DNA from: Phenylobacterium sp.
Lineage (GTDB): Bacteria; Pseudomonadota; Alphaproteobacteria; Caulobacterales; Caulobacteraceae
DNA length: 64,000 bases
Direction of reading: 5' to 3'
NCBI RefSeq assembly: GCF_004799515.1
Contig: NZ_SSMX01000053.1
Span: forward strand, 62,001-126,000
Shown: positions 8,441-17,037 of the stretch, piece after piece
Position numbering within the stretch: position 1 is the first letter of the stretch
How the letters are laid out: the number at the start of each line of letters is the position of its first letter
Made by a program: the position numbers and the translations under genes
The notes under the pieces: generated by a model
What the model was told of the DNA's origin: nothing
Database searches by the model: none
Seen by the model: the letters and a program-made list of their open reading frames with translations, nothing else

Positions 8441-9727
8441 TTAACGACTGAACACGCCCACCAATTCGATGTGCGGCGACCAGAGGAACTGGTCGACCGG
8501 CAGGACGCGGTCGAGGCTGAAGCCAGCGTCGATCAGGGTGCGGGCGTCGCGGCCGAAGGTGGCGGGGTTGCAGGAGACGCCGATGACGCGGGCGACGGAG
8601 GACCTGGCGAGTTCGGCGGTCTGTTCGGCGGCGCCGGCGCGCGGCGGGTCGAAGACGGCGACGTCGGTCTTCTTCAGTTCCTCGGCCAGGACGGGGCGGC
8701 GGACCAGGTCGCGGGCCTCGGCGGTGACGCCATGCAGGCCCGGCGCACCGGCCAACGCCCCGCTGAGCGCGCGGATGGCCTCCGGGGCGAAGTCGGCGGC
8801 GTGGACCGGTGCGATCTCGGCCAGGCAAAAGGTGAAGGTGCCGACCCCGCAATAGAGGTCGGCGATCCGCGACGCCCCGGCGGCGGCCTCGGCGACGAAG
8901 GCGGCCAGAGCGGCTTCGGCGGCGGGCGTCGCCTGTAGGAAGGCGCCGGGCGGCAGGGTGACGGTGGCGGGACCCAGGCGCACCTGCGGCAAGCGCGCCT
9001 GGTAGGCCACCTCACCGTCGAGGGTCACCCGGGCGAAATCGGCCTCCGCCGCGCGCTCGGCCAACTGCACCCGGGCGTCGGCGGAGAGGCCGCCGGAGCG
9101 GCGCTCCACGCCGGAGATGTCGATATCGAGGCCGGCCGGCGTCAGAGTCACGTGCAGGGTCGGCGCGGACTTTGGGTGCTCAAGCAAGGGCGCGGCCAGG
9201 CGTTTCAGGGCCGGAATCGCCGCCTGGATCTTAGGGTCGGCGATCGGGCAGACGGCGATGTCCACGAGGTCCCAGGACTTGCGCGTCTTGTAACCCAGCC
9301 GCGCCGCCTCGCGGGTTCCGCGGCGGGCGTGCAGGGCCACGCGCCGGCGCGTGCCGGGCTGGGCGGCGAAGGGCGCCAGCAGCTCCGTCTCGATCTGCTG
9401 GCGCGCCAGCGTCGCGGCGAGGCGCTCGACCTTCCAGGCCAGATAGGGCGCGTGCGCCCAGTGCTGCAGGGCGCAGCCGCCGCAGACGCCGAAGTGCGGG
9501 CATGGCGGATCGACGCGTTCGGCGCTGGGCGCCAGCACCTCGAGCAGCTCCCGCCGCTCGCCGCCCCCCACCGCCAGCACTCGCTCGCCCGGCAAGGTGA
9601 AGGGCACGAAGGCGGGGCCGGCGGCCTGGCCGTCGCCCTCGCCGCCTACCTGCTCGATGAGGAGCTCGGTCTGCGGGCCGGAGGCGGCCGGGCGGGTCGG
9701 GCGATGGCGGCGCGCCTTGGGCTTCAT
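8441..9727 (-). CDS. TrmA/RumA-family RNA (uracil-5-)-methyltransferase
   Basis: This is a 428-residue member of the m5U methyltransferase family (RlmD/RlmC/TrmA group), probably acting on 23S rRNA. Four cysteines that bind 4Fe-4S in RlmD-type enzymes are present: Cys76, Cys82, Cys85 (CPHFGVCGGC) and Cys160 (AVCP). The SAM domain shows IADLYCGVGTFTFCLA and VFDPPRAGA, and the nucleophilic cysteine lies in VSCNPATF. The N-terminal segment resembles a short TRAM domain. The exact target uridine cannot be decided from sequence. Confidence 0.9.
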   Translation of the reverse strand: MKPKARRHRPTRPAASGPQTELLIEQVGGEGDGQAAGPAFVPFTLPGERVLAVGGGERRELLEVLAPSAERVDPPCPHFGVCGGCALQHWAHAPYLAWKVERLAATLARQQIETELLAPFAAQPGTRRRVALHARRGTREAARLGYKTRKSWDLVDIAVCPIADPKIQAAIPALKRLAAPLLEHPKSAPTLHVTLTPAGLDIDISGVERRSGGLSADARVQLAERAAEADFARVTLDGEVAYQARLPQVRLGPATVTLPPGAFLQATPAAEAALAAFVAEAAAGASRIADLYCGVGTFTFCLAEIAPVHAADFAPEAIRALSGALAGAPGLHGVTAEARDLVRRPVLAEELKKTDVAVFDPPRAGAAEQTAELARSSVARVIGVSCNPATFGRDARTLIDAGFSLDRVLPVDQFLWSPHIELVGVFSR

Positions 9728-9789
9728 GGACCTGCTTTAGCGGGAAGTGGGCGTCTGCGCGCGCGTGACGGCGACCTCGCGCACCAGAT

Positions 9790-9833
9790 GAACGAAGATG
9801 AACGCTCCGATCAAAGTTCGTTCAGCTTGGTTC
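9790..9833. promoter_or_regulatory. Phased GAAC/GTTC half-sites; possible EcfG-type promoter
   Basis: GAAC occurs at 9790-9793 and 9800-9803, and GTTC at 9816-9819, 9820-9823 and 9830-9833. The outer pairs have 10-bp phasing and are inverted relative to each other. GAAC at 9800 followed after 15 nt by CGTT (9819-9822) resembles the general stress sigma (EcfG/SigT) promoter GGAAC-N16-CGTT. It lies about 65 bp upstream of the glycine-zipper gene. The spacing is not that of a LexA box. Confidence 0.35.
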
Positions 9834-9896
9834 GGCGAAAACCATCCTCGAAGCCGGCCCAAGGCCGCCTGAAGAGATTCAAGAGAGGGGATACCC

Positions 9897-10553
9897 ATGA
9901 CCAAGTCTTCCGCCTTCGCCAAGGGGACTATCGCCGCCGCGGCCGGCCTGGCCGCCCTGGCGGTGGCCGCCGCGGCCAGCGCCCAGCCGCCGCCGCCTCC
10001 CGGGTACTACGACACCCCCTGCCAACAGGACGCCAACGGCCGCGGCGTGGCCGGCGCCCTGATCGGCGGCGGCGCGGGCGCGGTGCTGGGCTCGCAGGTC
10101 GCCGCGGGCGGCCACCGCACCGACGGCTCGATCCTGGGCGGCGTGGTGGGCGCCCTCGCCGGCGCGGCCATCGGCCACAGCAGCGCCAATTGCTCCAACC
10201 CGCCCCCGCCGCCGCCCGGCCAACCCTTCGCCGACGGCGGCCCGCCTCCGCCGCCGCCCGGTCCACAAGCCTACTATGACGGCCAGCAGCCGCCTCCGCC
10301 CCCGCCGCCGGGCTATTACGGCGCCCCGCCGCCTCCGCCGCCGCCCGGCTACTATGCGCCAGGCTACGCGTCCGGCCCGGCGGTCTTCGTCTACAGCCGT
10401 CACGGGATCCGTTACCGGGTGGTCATGGAGCGCGCCGGCCCCGACGGCTGCACCATCGCCGAGAGCCCGGTCTACCTGCCCGACGGCCGCGTCGAGTCCC
10501 GCACGGTCCGCGTCTGCCCGGACTACTACGGCCGCTATCGCATCGTCGGCTGA
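9897..10553 (+). CDS. Exported proline-rich glycine-zipper protein
   Basis: This 218-residue protein has a Sec signal peptide (cleavage after ASA-Q, near residue 29). A glycine-zipper segment (about residues 50-95: VAGALIGGGAGAVLGSQVA and ILGGVVGALAGAAIGH) precedes a low-complexity region of PPPPPP and GYY blocks (about 100-160) and a C-terminal small domain with two cysteines (DGCTIAESP, VRVCPDYYG). Glycine-zipper 2TM proteins are envelope proteins, often stress-induced; the precise role is unknown. The ribosome-binding site is GAGAGGGG. A possible stress-sigma promoter lies upstream and a strong terminator follows. Confidence 0.8.
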   Translation: MTKSSAFAKGTIAAAAGLAALAVAAAASAQPPPPPGYYDTPCQQDANGRGVAGALIGGGAGAVLGSQVAAGGHRTDGSILGGVVGALAGAAIGHSSANCSNPPPPPPGQPFADGGPPPPPPGPQAYYDGQQPPPPPPPGYYGAPPPPPPPGYYAPGYASGPAVFVYSRHGIRYRVVMERAGPDGCTIAESPVYLPDGRVESRTVRVCPDYYGRYRIVG

Positions 10554-10590
10554 TCCGATCTGTCGCTAGCTGTCCATCGCTAGCCGCCTT

Positions 10591-10624
10591 GGCCGCCCGC
10601 CTCACCCGCGGGCGGCCTTCTTTT
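10591..10624 (+). terminator. Intrinsic terminator
   Basis: A 10-bp perfect GC stem (10591-10600 with 10608-10617) has a 7-nt loop, followed by TTCTTTT. It ends the glycine-zipper transcript and overlaps the last bases of the convergent tlyA gene; the minus-strand side lacks a U-tract. Confidence 0.8.
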
Positions 10625-11342
10625 GCGCCCAGAGCAGGTGTTCGAGATTGCCGTCGCCGCCGGCGATGGGGCTGTCAGCGGACGCCCGCACCATCCAGCC
10701 CGCTTCGCCCAGGAAGGCCTCGACGCCGGCCAGGGCCTCGGCGCGGGCGGCGGGATCCTTGACCAGGCCGCCCTTGCCCACCCGCTCCGGCCCGACCTCG
10801 AACTGCGGTTTGACCAGGGCTACCAGGTCCGCGCCGTCGGCCGCCAAGGCCAGGGCCGCCGGTAGAGCCTTCGCTAGGCCGATGAAGCTCACGTCGCAGA
10901 CCACCAGGTCCGGCGGCTCGGGAACCTCCGCCGCCGTCAACCGGCGCGCGTCGAAGCCTTCCAGGGCCACCACCCGCGGATCGCCAGCCAGACTGGCGTG
11001 CAACTGGCCGCGCCCCACGTCGACGGCGTAGACCCGCCGCGCGCCGGCCGCCAGGCAGACCTCGGTGAAGCCGCCGGTCGATGCGCCCACGTCCAGCACC
11101 ACCCGGCCCTCGACGGCGATCGGCCAGAGGCTCAGCGCCTGCTCCAGCTTCAGCGCGCCCCGGCCGACCCAGGGATGCGCCGGCGTGGCCGAGAGCTCGG
11201 CGGCCTCGTCCAGCATCTCCGAGGCCTTGGCCACCGCGCGTCCGTCGGCCAGCACCCCGCCGGCCTCAATGGCCGCCCGCGCCTTGGCCCGGCTCTCGAA
11301 CAGGCCGCGCGCGACCAGCAGCAGGTCCGCGCGGGTCTTCAT
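10602..11342 (-). CDS. tlyA: TlyA-family rRNA (cytidine-2'-O)-methyltransferase
   Basis: This is a 246-residue protein. An N-terminal S4-like RNA-binding domain (residues about 1-60: RADLLLVARGLFESRAKARAAI) is followed by an FtsJ-like methyltransferase domain with VLDVGASTGGFTEVCL (SAM loop), VYAVDVGRGQL, DLVVCDVSFIGL and LVKPQFEVG, which carry the K-D-K-E type residues of this family. TlyA methylates 2'-OH of cytidines in 16S/23S rRNA. The gene begins 7 bp downstream of the acyl-CoA synthetase stop and is probably cotranscribed with it, although the functions look unrelated. Confidence 0.9.
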   Translation of the reverse strand: MKTRADLLLVARGLFESRAKARAAIEAGGVLADGRAVAKASEMLDEAAELSATPAHPWVGRGALKLEQALSLWPIAVEGRVVLDVGASTGGFTEVCLAAGARRVYAVDVGRGQLHASLAGDPRVVALEGFDARRLTAAEVPEPPDLVVCDVSFIGLAKALPAALALAADGADLVALVKPQFEVGPERVGKGGLVKDPAARAEALAGVEAFLGEAGWMVRASADSPIAGGDGNLEHLLWAQKKAARG

Positions 11343-11349
11343 GGCCCTG

Positions 11350-13107
11350 TCAGGCGTCCGTCTGCTCGCCCTCGAACAGCTTCTTCAGCTCGTTCTTGAG
11401 GATCTTGCCATTGGGGTTGCGCGGCAGCACCTCGGGCCAGAACTTCACCGCCACCGGCACCTTGAAGGCCGCCAGGCGCTCGGCCACGTGGGCGCGCAGT
11501 TCGTCCTCGGTGGCGTGCGCCCCGGGCTTCAGGGTCACCACCGCCGCCGGCTCCTCGCCCAGGGTTCGGTGCGGCACGCCCACCAGGGCCGCGTCCATCA
11601 CCGCGGGGTGGTCGTAGAGGACGTTCTCGACCTCGATGCAGTAGATGTTCTCGCCGCCGCGGATCAGCATGTCTTTGGCCCGGTCGATGATGTAGCAGAA
11701 GCCCTCCTCGTCGAGGCGGGCCAGGTCGCCGGTGCGCACCCAGCCGTCGACCAGGGTCTGGGCGGTGGCCTCGGGCTTGTTCCAGTAGCCCTTCATCATC
11801 TGCGGCCCGTTGCACCACAGCTCGCCCACCACGCCGGCCGGCAGCACGGTCTTGCCGTCCGCCGCGTCGCGGATCTGCAGCTTGGAGACCGGAACGGCGA
11901 CGCCGCAGCTTTCCGGGCGGTGCATGTAGTCCTCCGCCCCGTTGCCGGTGACGGTGGCGCAGGTCTCCGTCATGCCCCAGCCCTGGCCGGGCACGGAGTT
12001 GGGGAAGACCTCCTTCAGCTTGCGGACCAGCTCCGGCGCCGAGGGCGCGCCGCCATAGGCGACGGACTCCAGCGACGACAGGTCGTAGTTGGCCCGCGCC
12101 GGGTGCTCCAGCAGCTGCCAGGCGATGGTCGGCACGCCGCCGGCCATGTTCACCCGCTCGCGCTCGATCAGCTCGAAGGCGCGGATCGCCTCCCACTTGC
12201 GCATCATCACCAGCTTGGCCCCGCCGAAGAGGCTGGGGTTCAGGACCGCGAAACAGCCGGTGACGTGGAAGAAGGGCACGGAGATCAGCGAGGCGCGCTG
12301 GGCGTTGGGATCGGGCGCCGGCGGCTGCTCGCCGCGCCGCAGGAACGAGCGCGCCGCGCCGCAGACCGCGGCCATGATGTTGGAATTGACCCCGCGCTGG
12401 GTGCCGAGCGCGCCCTTCGGCTTCCCCGTGGTGCCGGAGGTGTAGAAGATGGTCGCGTCGTCGTCGGTGGCGATCGCCACGGTGGGCAGCGGCCGGTCGG
12501 GCAGGTCCTTCCAGGCGCCGGGCGCGCCCAGGACGGCCTCCAGGCGCTTGACCAGCGGGTGGGCGATCTCGTCGCGCTCGCGGGTGACATAGACCCGCAC
12601 CAGGTCCGGGCAGTTGGGCAGGTGCTCGGTCATCCGCTCATAGCGCTCGCGGTCCATGAGCACGACCTTGGTCCCGGAATCGGTCAGGCCGTATTCCAGC
12701 TCCGGACCGGTCCACCAGGCGTTCAGCGGCGTCACCACCGCCCCCAGGGAGGCGGCGGCGTAGAAGGCGACCACCCACTCGGGGATATTGCGCATGATCA
12801 CCGCGACCCGGTCGCCCTTGCCGACGCCCTCGGCGGCCAGCTCGGCGGCCAGCGCGGCCACCGCGCGGTGGAAGGCCTCGAAGCTGACCCGCTCGTCCTC
12901 GTAGACCAGGAAGATCTTCTCGCCGTGCGCGCGGGACGCGGCGACCACGTCGCGCAGGGTCGGCGGCAGGTTCTTCCAGACCTTGGTGGGGATCCCCCGG
13001 ATGGTCTCCTCGGCGATCTCGGTGGGCATGCCGGGCCCGCTGAGGATCGCGTGCGCCTGCTCGATCGACATGGCGGGCCAGCCGGGCGGAAGGGCGAATT
13101 CTGACAT
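11350..13107 (-). CDS. Class I adenylate-forming acyl-CoA synthetase (FadD-like)
   Basis: This 585-residue enzyme activates a carboxylic acid as acyl-AMP and transfers it to CoA. Motifs in order are the P-loop YTSGTTGKPKG, VPFFHVTG, the A5-like GWGMTET, VDGWVRTGDLARLDEEG (A7), IDRAKDMLIRGGENI (A8) and NPNGKILKNEL with the catalytic A10 lysine. The length and N-terminal extension suit medium- or long-chain fatty acid ligases. The acid specificity cannot be read. It is the first gene of a two-gene transcript with tlyA. Confidence 0.88.
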   Translation of the reverse strand: MSEFALPPGWPAMSIEQAHAILSGPGMPTEIAEETIRGIPTKVWKNLPPTLRDVVAASRAHGEKIFLVYEDERVSFEAFHRAVAALAAELAAEGVGKGDRVAVIMRNIPEWVVAFYAAASLGAVVTPLNAWWTGPELEYGLTDSGTKVVLMDRERYERMTEHLPNCPDLVRVYVTRERDEIAHPLVKRLEAVLGAPGAWKDLPDRPLPTVAIATDDDATIFYTSGTTGKPKGALGTQRGVNSNIMAAVCGAARSFLRRGEQPPAPDPNAQRASLISVPFFHVTGCFAVLNPSLFGGAKLVMMRKWEAIRAFELIERERVNMAGGVPTIAWQLLEHPARANYDLSSLESVAYGGAPSAPELVRKLKEVFPNSVPGQGWGMTETCATVTGNGAEDYMHRPESCGVAVPVSKLQIRDAADGKTVLPAGVVGELWCNGPQMMKGYWNKPEATAQTLVDGWVRTGDLARLDEEGFCYIIDRAKDMLIRGGENIYCIEVENVLYDHPAVMDAALVGVPHRTLGEEPAAVVTLKPGAHATEDELRAHVAERLAAFKVPVAVKFWPEVLPRNPNGKILKNELKKLFEGEQTDA

Positions 13108-13261
13108 GAGCTAACTCCCTGGGCTGGCGGGCGTTATTCGGCCCCGCGCGTGCTCAAGTGAACAAGCATAACCCAGGGCGGGAGGCAAACGCGGACCGGC
13201 GTTCGCGGCCGTCGCCCCGGCGCACGGCGAGGCCGCGGGGACCGCCGCGGCGTGGGCGATC

Positions 13262-14350
13262 TTATGGTCCGCTGGAGTCGAGGCCGAGCAGCCAGCGGCC
13301 CATGGAGGCGAAGCCTTGATCGCCGGAAAAGGCCGCCTCCGAAAGCTCGCCGCTCGCCTGGGCCGCGCGCAATTCGGTCGGGGACAGGCCGAACGCGCTC
13401 TGGAACGCGCGGCTGAACACCGAGGTGTTCCCGAACCCGCATTGCAACGCGATGGACCCCACGCGGCGATGCGCGTCGGCGGGGTCGACGATCAGGCGAC
13501 GCGCCCGCGCCAGTCGGCGTTGAAGAATATATCGCCTGACGCCACCCATCGGCTCAAAGGCGCGAAACAGCGTCGCGCGCGACACCCCGAACCGCTGACA
13601 CAGCGAGTCCGGCCCCAGGTCGAGATCCCCGAGATGCTTTTCGATATGCTGCCGGAACGTCGGGAGCGTCGCGGCGGGCTTGGACCGAGCGATGAGGTCG
13701 CGCCCGTCCTCCGACGCGCCCACGAAGGCCGCGACCAGCGCCGCGGCGCCTTTCGCGGCGACGGCGCCGTCGGCGGCGTTGAGGGTCGGCGCCTGGGCGA
13801 ACAGCATCTGCAGATGACTGACCAGCATCGCGTTCAGCGGGTGCGACTTGCGCAGGATCCGGCCGTGGAGGGCATCGAGATCGGCGACATAGGCCTGAAG
13901 CGTCGCGCGCGGCAGGATCAGGGTCAGGCTGGCGTAGTCGGGCGCCCGCAAGGTGACCGGGCGCGACAGGTCGAGAAAGCAGGCGTCGCCGGCATGCACC
14001 TCTGCCGAACGGCCCTCGAGATCGAGCGAACATCCGCCCTGGGTGTAGATGAGGACGCAGATGTGATCGAGCCCGCCGCGCGCGATCATCAGCGGGCCGC
14101 GCTGGAAGAGCGCGGCCGACGAACGACCGGAGACGACGGCCACGTCCGAGAACTGATAGCTGGTCGCCTCGATGGCGAAGGACGACCGCGACGCCGCATC
14201 GAGCGCATCCATCGCGAACAGGGGCCGCAGCCCGTTCCGCCAGAGTTCGAATTCTCGCGCGTTACCTCGCGTAACCGACAGGGCGACGCGGAACTGCGAC
14301 GGCATTCGGCCGCCGGTTCCTTCCGCCGATCGCAACGAACTCTTCGACAC
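13262..14350 (-). CDS. AraC-family transcriptional regulator
   Basis: This is a 362-residue protein with an N-terminal cupin-like AraC-binding domain (about 60-210) and a C-terminal AraC/XylS double helix-turn-helix (about 240-340): LGPDSLCQRFGVSRATLFRAF and VGSIALQCGFGNTSVFSRAF, followed by the conserved GLSPTELR. A second possible start is the Met before PSQFRVAL (residue 16). It diverges from the PEP-CTERM gene, and three direct GTCTCAAT repeats lie in the shared intergenic region, so it may control its neighbour and itself. The effector is unknown. Confidence 0.85.
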   Translation of the reverse strand: MSKSSLRSAEGTGGRMPSQFRVALSVTRGNAREFELWRNGLRPLFAMDALDAASRSSFAIEATSYQFSDVAVVSGRSSAALFQRGPLMIARGGLDHICVLIYTQGGCSLDLEGRSAEVHAGDACFLDLSRPVTLRAPDYASLTLILPRATLQAYVADLDALHGRILRKSHPLNAMLVSHLQMLFAQAPTLNAADGAVAAKGAAALVAAFVGASEDGRDLIARSKPAATLPTFRQHIEKHLGDLDLGPDSLCQRFGVSRATLFRAFEPMGGVRRYILQRRLARARRLIVDPADAHRRVGSIALQCGFGNTSVFSRAFQSAFGLSPTELRAAQASGELSEAAFSGDQGFASMGRWLLGLDSSGP

Positions 14351-14395
14351 AAATAACGCCTCTCGCCCGCCGCGCGAATGTTGGAATTGCCGGGC

Positions 14396-14462
14396 GTCTC
14401 AATCTGTTGATCGACGGTCTCAATCTTGAGCCGCAGCCTTTCCGGATCCGCAGGGTCTCAAT
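14396..14462. promoter_or_regulatory. Three direct GTCTCAAT repeats (candidate AraC operator)
   Basis: GTCTCAAT occurs at 14396-14403, 14417-14424 and 14455-14462, all in the same orientation. The first two are 21 bp apart (two helix turns). They lie between the divergent AraC regulator and PEP-CTERM genes, and direct repeats are what monomeric HTH arms of AraC proteins recognise. Confidence 0.45.
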
Positions 14463-14501
14463 AGACGGCGCGCAGGCGAATGCAATTCAAGGGGCGGCGA
14501 G

Positions 14502-15203
14502 ATGAAATTCGAATTCCTGTCGGGCGTCGGCGCGATGGCCGTGCTGTCAGCGGCCTTGGCCGGCCCGGCCAACGCCGTCGTCAGCTATGACTCGCTCACC
14601 GGATCCACCTTCACCGGCGGTGGCTTCGGCGTAGGGGCCGAGTCGAACCCGTTTACGGGCTTCGATGGAGAGGACGCCGGCGTGGAGTTCGAGGCGACCG
14701 CCACCGGATATATCGACAGCCTGAAGCTTGCGCTCTACGGCGCGACCTCGGGCCAAGTCATCATCTACGCCGACAATGGAAAAAACCAACTTGGGACTCA
14801 GCTCGAGACCTTGTCCCTCAGCGAAAGCACGACGACGAACTCCTTCGCAACCGGCTCCTATACCGGCGGCGTGCAGCTGCAGCAGGGACAGAAATATTGG
14901 GTTCTCGACGTTGGCCCGACGACCAACCCGTTTCTAACGCCGTTCCAAACCTGGAACGAGTTCAACACGCCGACGCCGGATCCGCTTTTTCTCTTTGAGG
15001 GCCAGTCGATCACGTGCTGCTCGAGCGTGATCACGTCCGGGACCTATACAGGCCCCGGCTCCGTTGATAGCTTCGGCATGATCCTCGACATCGCGAGCGC
15101 CCGGGGCGTGCCCGAGCCGGCGACATGGACAATGCTCATCGCGGGCTTCGGGATGGTCGGCGCGGCCTTGCGGCGTAGAGCCGGGACTCTTGCAAGCGCC
15201 TGA
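14502..15203 (+). CDS. PEPxxWA-CTERM sorting-domain protein
   Basis: This is a 233-residue exported protein with a Sec signal peptide (to about residue 25, ANA-V), a Ser/Thr/Gly-rich beta-type body with little charge, and a C-terminal sorting signal: VPEPATWTMLIAGFGMVG, a hydrophobic helix ending in RRR. This is the PEPxxWA-CTERM form, recognised by an exosortase and linked to surface polysaccharide. No exosortase is in the window. GC is lower than in the neighbours. A divergent AraC regulator and GTCTCAAT repeats lie upstream. The molecular role is unknown. Confidence 0.82.
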   Translation: MKFEFLSGVGAMAVLSAALAGPANAVVSYDSLTGSTFTGGGFGVGAESNPFTGFDGEDAGVEFEATATGYIDSLKLALYGATSGQVIIYADNGKNQLGTQLETLSLSESTTTNSFATGSYTGGVQLQQGQKYWVLDVGPTTNPFLTPFQTWNEFNTPTPDPLFLFEGQSITCCSSVITSGTYTGPGSVDSFGMILDIASARGVPEPATWTMLIAGFGMVGAALRRRAGTLASA

Positions 15204-15274
15204 GGGCAAGAAACCCACCACCGGTCCTGGCGCGAAGCCGCTATCCACGACAGCGCGCCCGCTCGTCCCCTTCT

Positions 15275-15297
15275 CCGCCCCCGCTGCGCGGGGGCGG
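15275..15297. repeat. Perfect 10-bp hairpin between convergent genes
   Basis: 15275-15284 pairs perfectly with 15288-15297 across a TGC loop. There is no U-tract on either strand, so it may be a dispersed GC-rich hairpin element or a weak terminator between the PEP-CTERM and S10 peptidase genes. Confidence 0.45.
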
Positions 15298-15326
15298 TAG
15301 CCGACGGTCCGGCGCGGCGTAGGGCG

Positions 15327-16853
15327 TTACTTGGCCCCGAACACCTGCAGCACGTCGGCGCGGAAGGCCGCCTGGCTGGCGGGGCGGGAATAGAACATGT
15401 GGCCGCCGGGATAGACCGACAGCTTCACCCGGTTCGGGTCGCCGGTGATCGGCATCTGGTCGATGACCAGGCGCGAGACGAAGTAGGGGCAGCTCAGGTC
15501 GTCCCAGCCGTGGGCGATCAGCACCTTCATCTTCGGGTCGGCGGCGATGGCCTGGCGCAGGTCCGTGGTCGCCTCGGTCAGCTCGACGCCAGGCTCCCAA
15601 TCGCTGCCCACTTCGTAGCTCAGAGCGTTGAAACGGCCGTCCACCTTCCAGCCGACGACGCGGGTGTCGAAGTCGACCATGGCGCTGGTGGTGGGCGCGA
15701 TGATGGCGTCGAGGATCGGGTCGTTGCGCCGGCCCTGCGGCGCCCACGGGAAGGGATCGTCCTGGGTGACGTTGGAGTCGTAGACCGAGGCGATCTTGCC
15801 CTGGTCGCGGTATAGCTCGCGCAGGAAGGCCCCGGTCTCGATGCGCCCGCCGGAGCGCTTCACGAAGGTCGGGTCGAGGCCGGTGTAGGCGGTGACCTTG
15901 GAGACCAGCCGATCGACCGCCGCGGGGTCGCGCCGGCCCTTCAGCAGGTCGGAGGCGAACTCGCCCCGGGCGTAGTCCTCGACTTCCTTCATCACCGCCG
16001 GCGACAGGGTCTTGCCCTGGCGCTCGTAGTTCGCGGCCGTCATCGACGGCAGGGTCGTCACCCACGGCATGGGCGAAAACTCCGGCGCCTGGTCCATCGG
16101 CGGTTCGAGATAGGGGCTCACCGCCACCATGCCGTTGATGCCGACGCCCAGGCGGGTCTGCAGGAAGTAGGTGATGCGCGGCACGCGGTAGCCGCCGTAG
16201 CTCTCGCCGGTGATGTACTTGGGCGAGGCCATTCGGCCGTTCTTGAGCAGCCAGTCGTAGACCACACGGCTCAGGTACTCGATGTCCGGCTTGATCGAAT
16301 AGAAGCGCTTCTTGCTCTCGTCCTTGTCGACCAGGGAGCGGGAGAAGCCGGTGCCGACCGGGTCGATGAACACCAGGTCCGTGAAATCGAGCCAGGTGCC
16401 GGGGTTGTCGACGAGGGCGGCGGAATCGGAGGGCGCGTCGCCCTGGGCGCCGAACTGCACCCGCTTGGGCCCGATGGCGCCCAGGTTCAGGTAGACCGAG
16501 GCCGCGCCTGGGCCGCCATTGAAGGCGAAGGTCACCGGCCGGTTGGGATCGCGCGGGCCATCCAGGGTGTAGGCGGTGAACACCACCTCCGCGACCTTCT
16601 TGCCCTTCTCGTCGCGCACCGGCAGCGAGCCGACGGTGGCCGTGTAGTTCAGGGTCTTGCCGGCCACATGGGTCACCTGCTTGACGCTGGCGTCGGCCGG
16701 GAATGGCGGCAGGTCGATGTCGGACTTCTTGGCGTCGTCCTTCTTGGCGGCGTCGGCCTTGGGCGGATCGTCAGCCGCCGCGGCAGGCCCCGCCGTCGCG
16801 AGCCCGAACGAAAGCGCCAAGGCGGCCACGGCCGCGATCGTCATCATGCGCAT
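15327..16853 (-). CDS. S10 family serine carboxypeptidase, exported
   Basis: This 508-residue protein has a Sec signal peptide (MRMMTIAAVAALALSFG, cleavage near AAA-DD) and a short Lys/Asp-rich linker. The peptidase S10 alpha/beta-hydrolase domain shows the oxyanion-hole segment TFAFNGGPGAASVYLNLG, the nucleophile serine in GESYGGYRVP, and the late catalytic region VLIAHGWDDLSCPY with YPGGHMFY. Such enzymes remove C-terminal residues from peptides. The protein probably acts in the periplasm. It is a monocistronic-looking gene. Confidence 0.9.
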   Translation of the reverse strand: MRMMTIAAVAALALSFGLATAGPAAAADDPPKADAAKKDDAKKSDIDLPPFPADASVKQVTHVAGKTLNYTATVGSLPVRDEKGKKVAEVVFTAYTLDGPRDPNRPVTFAFNGGPGAASVYLNLGAIGPKRVQFGAQGDAPSDSAALVDNPGTWLDFTDLVFIDPVGTGFSRSLVDKDESKKRFYSIKPDIEYLSRVVYDWLLKNGRMASPKYITGESYGGYRVPRITYFLQTRLGVGINGMVAVSPYLEPPMDQAPEFSPMPWVTTLPSMTAANYERQGKTLSPAVMKEVEDYARGEFASDLLKGRRDPAAVDRLVSKVTAYTGLDPTFVKRSGGRIETGAFLRELYRDQGKIASVYDSNVTQDDPFPWAPQGRRNDPILDAIIAPTTSAMVDFDTRVVGWKVDGRFNALSYEVGSDWEPGVELTEATTDLRQAIAADPKMKVLIAHGWDDLSCPYFVSRLVIDQMPITGDPNRVKLSVYPGGHMFYSRPASQAAFRADVLQVFGAK

Positions 16854-17037
16854 GCGGAGAATCCCCAGACTTCAGGGCTGGCAGATTGGCTAAACCCCGC
16901 GCGGCGGCAAGTCCAACCGCCGAAAATCCCTCGCCGCCTGTCGCATCGGGGGCTCGTGGCGCGTCTTGCAAGTGAACCCTCTTTCCGCCGCGCGCCGCAT
17001 GGGCGAGCGTTCGGCGGGATCATCAGGAGACAAGCGC

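Noticed and set aside
9790..9833. Possible SOS box
   Set aside because: Half-sites are separated by 6 nt rather than the 7 nt required for alphaproteobacterial LexA.
9737..9922. 61-codon minus-strand frame overlapping the start of the glycine-zipper gene
   Set aside because: No ribosome-binding site or recognisable domain, and it covers the probable promoter of the plus-strand gene.
10195..10370. Short tandem repeat array in the glycine-zipper gene as CRISPR-like
   Set aside because: These are proline codons of a low-complexity coding region with irregular units; no CRISPR array was seen anywhere in the window.
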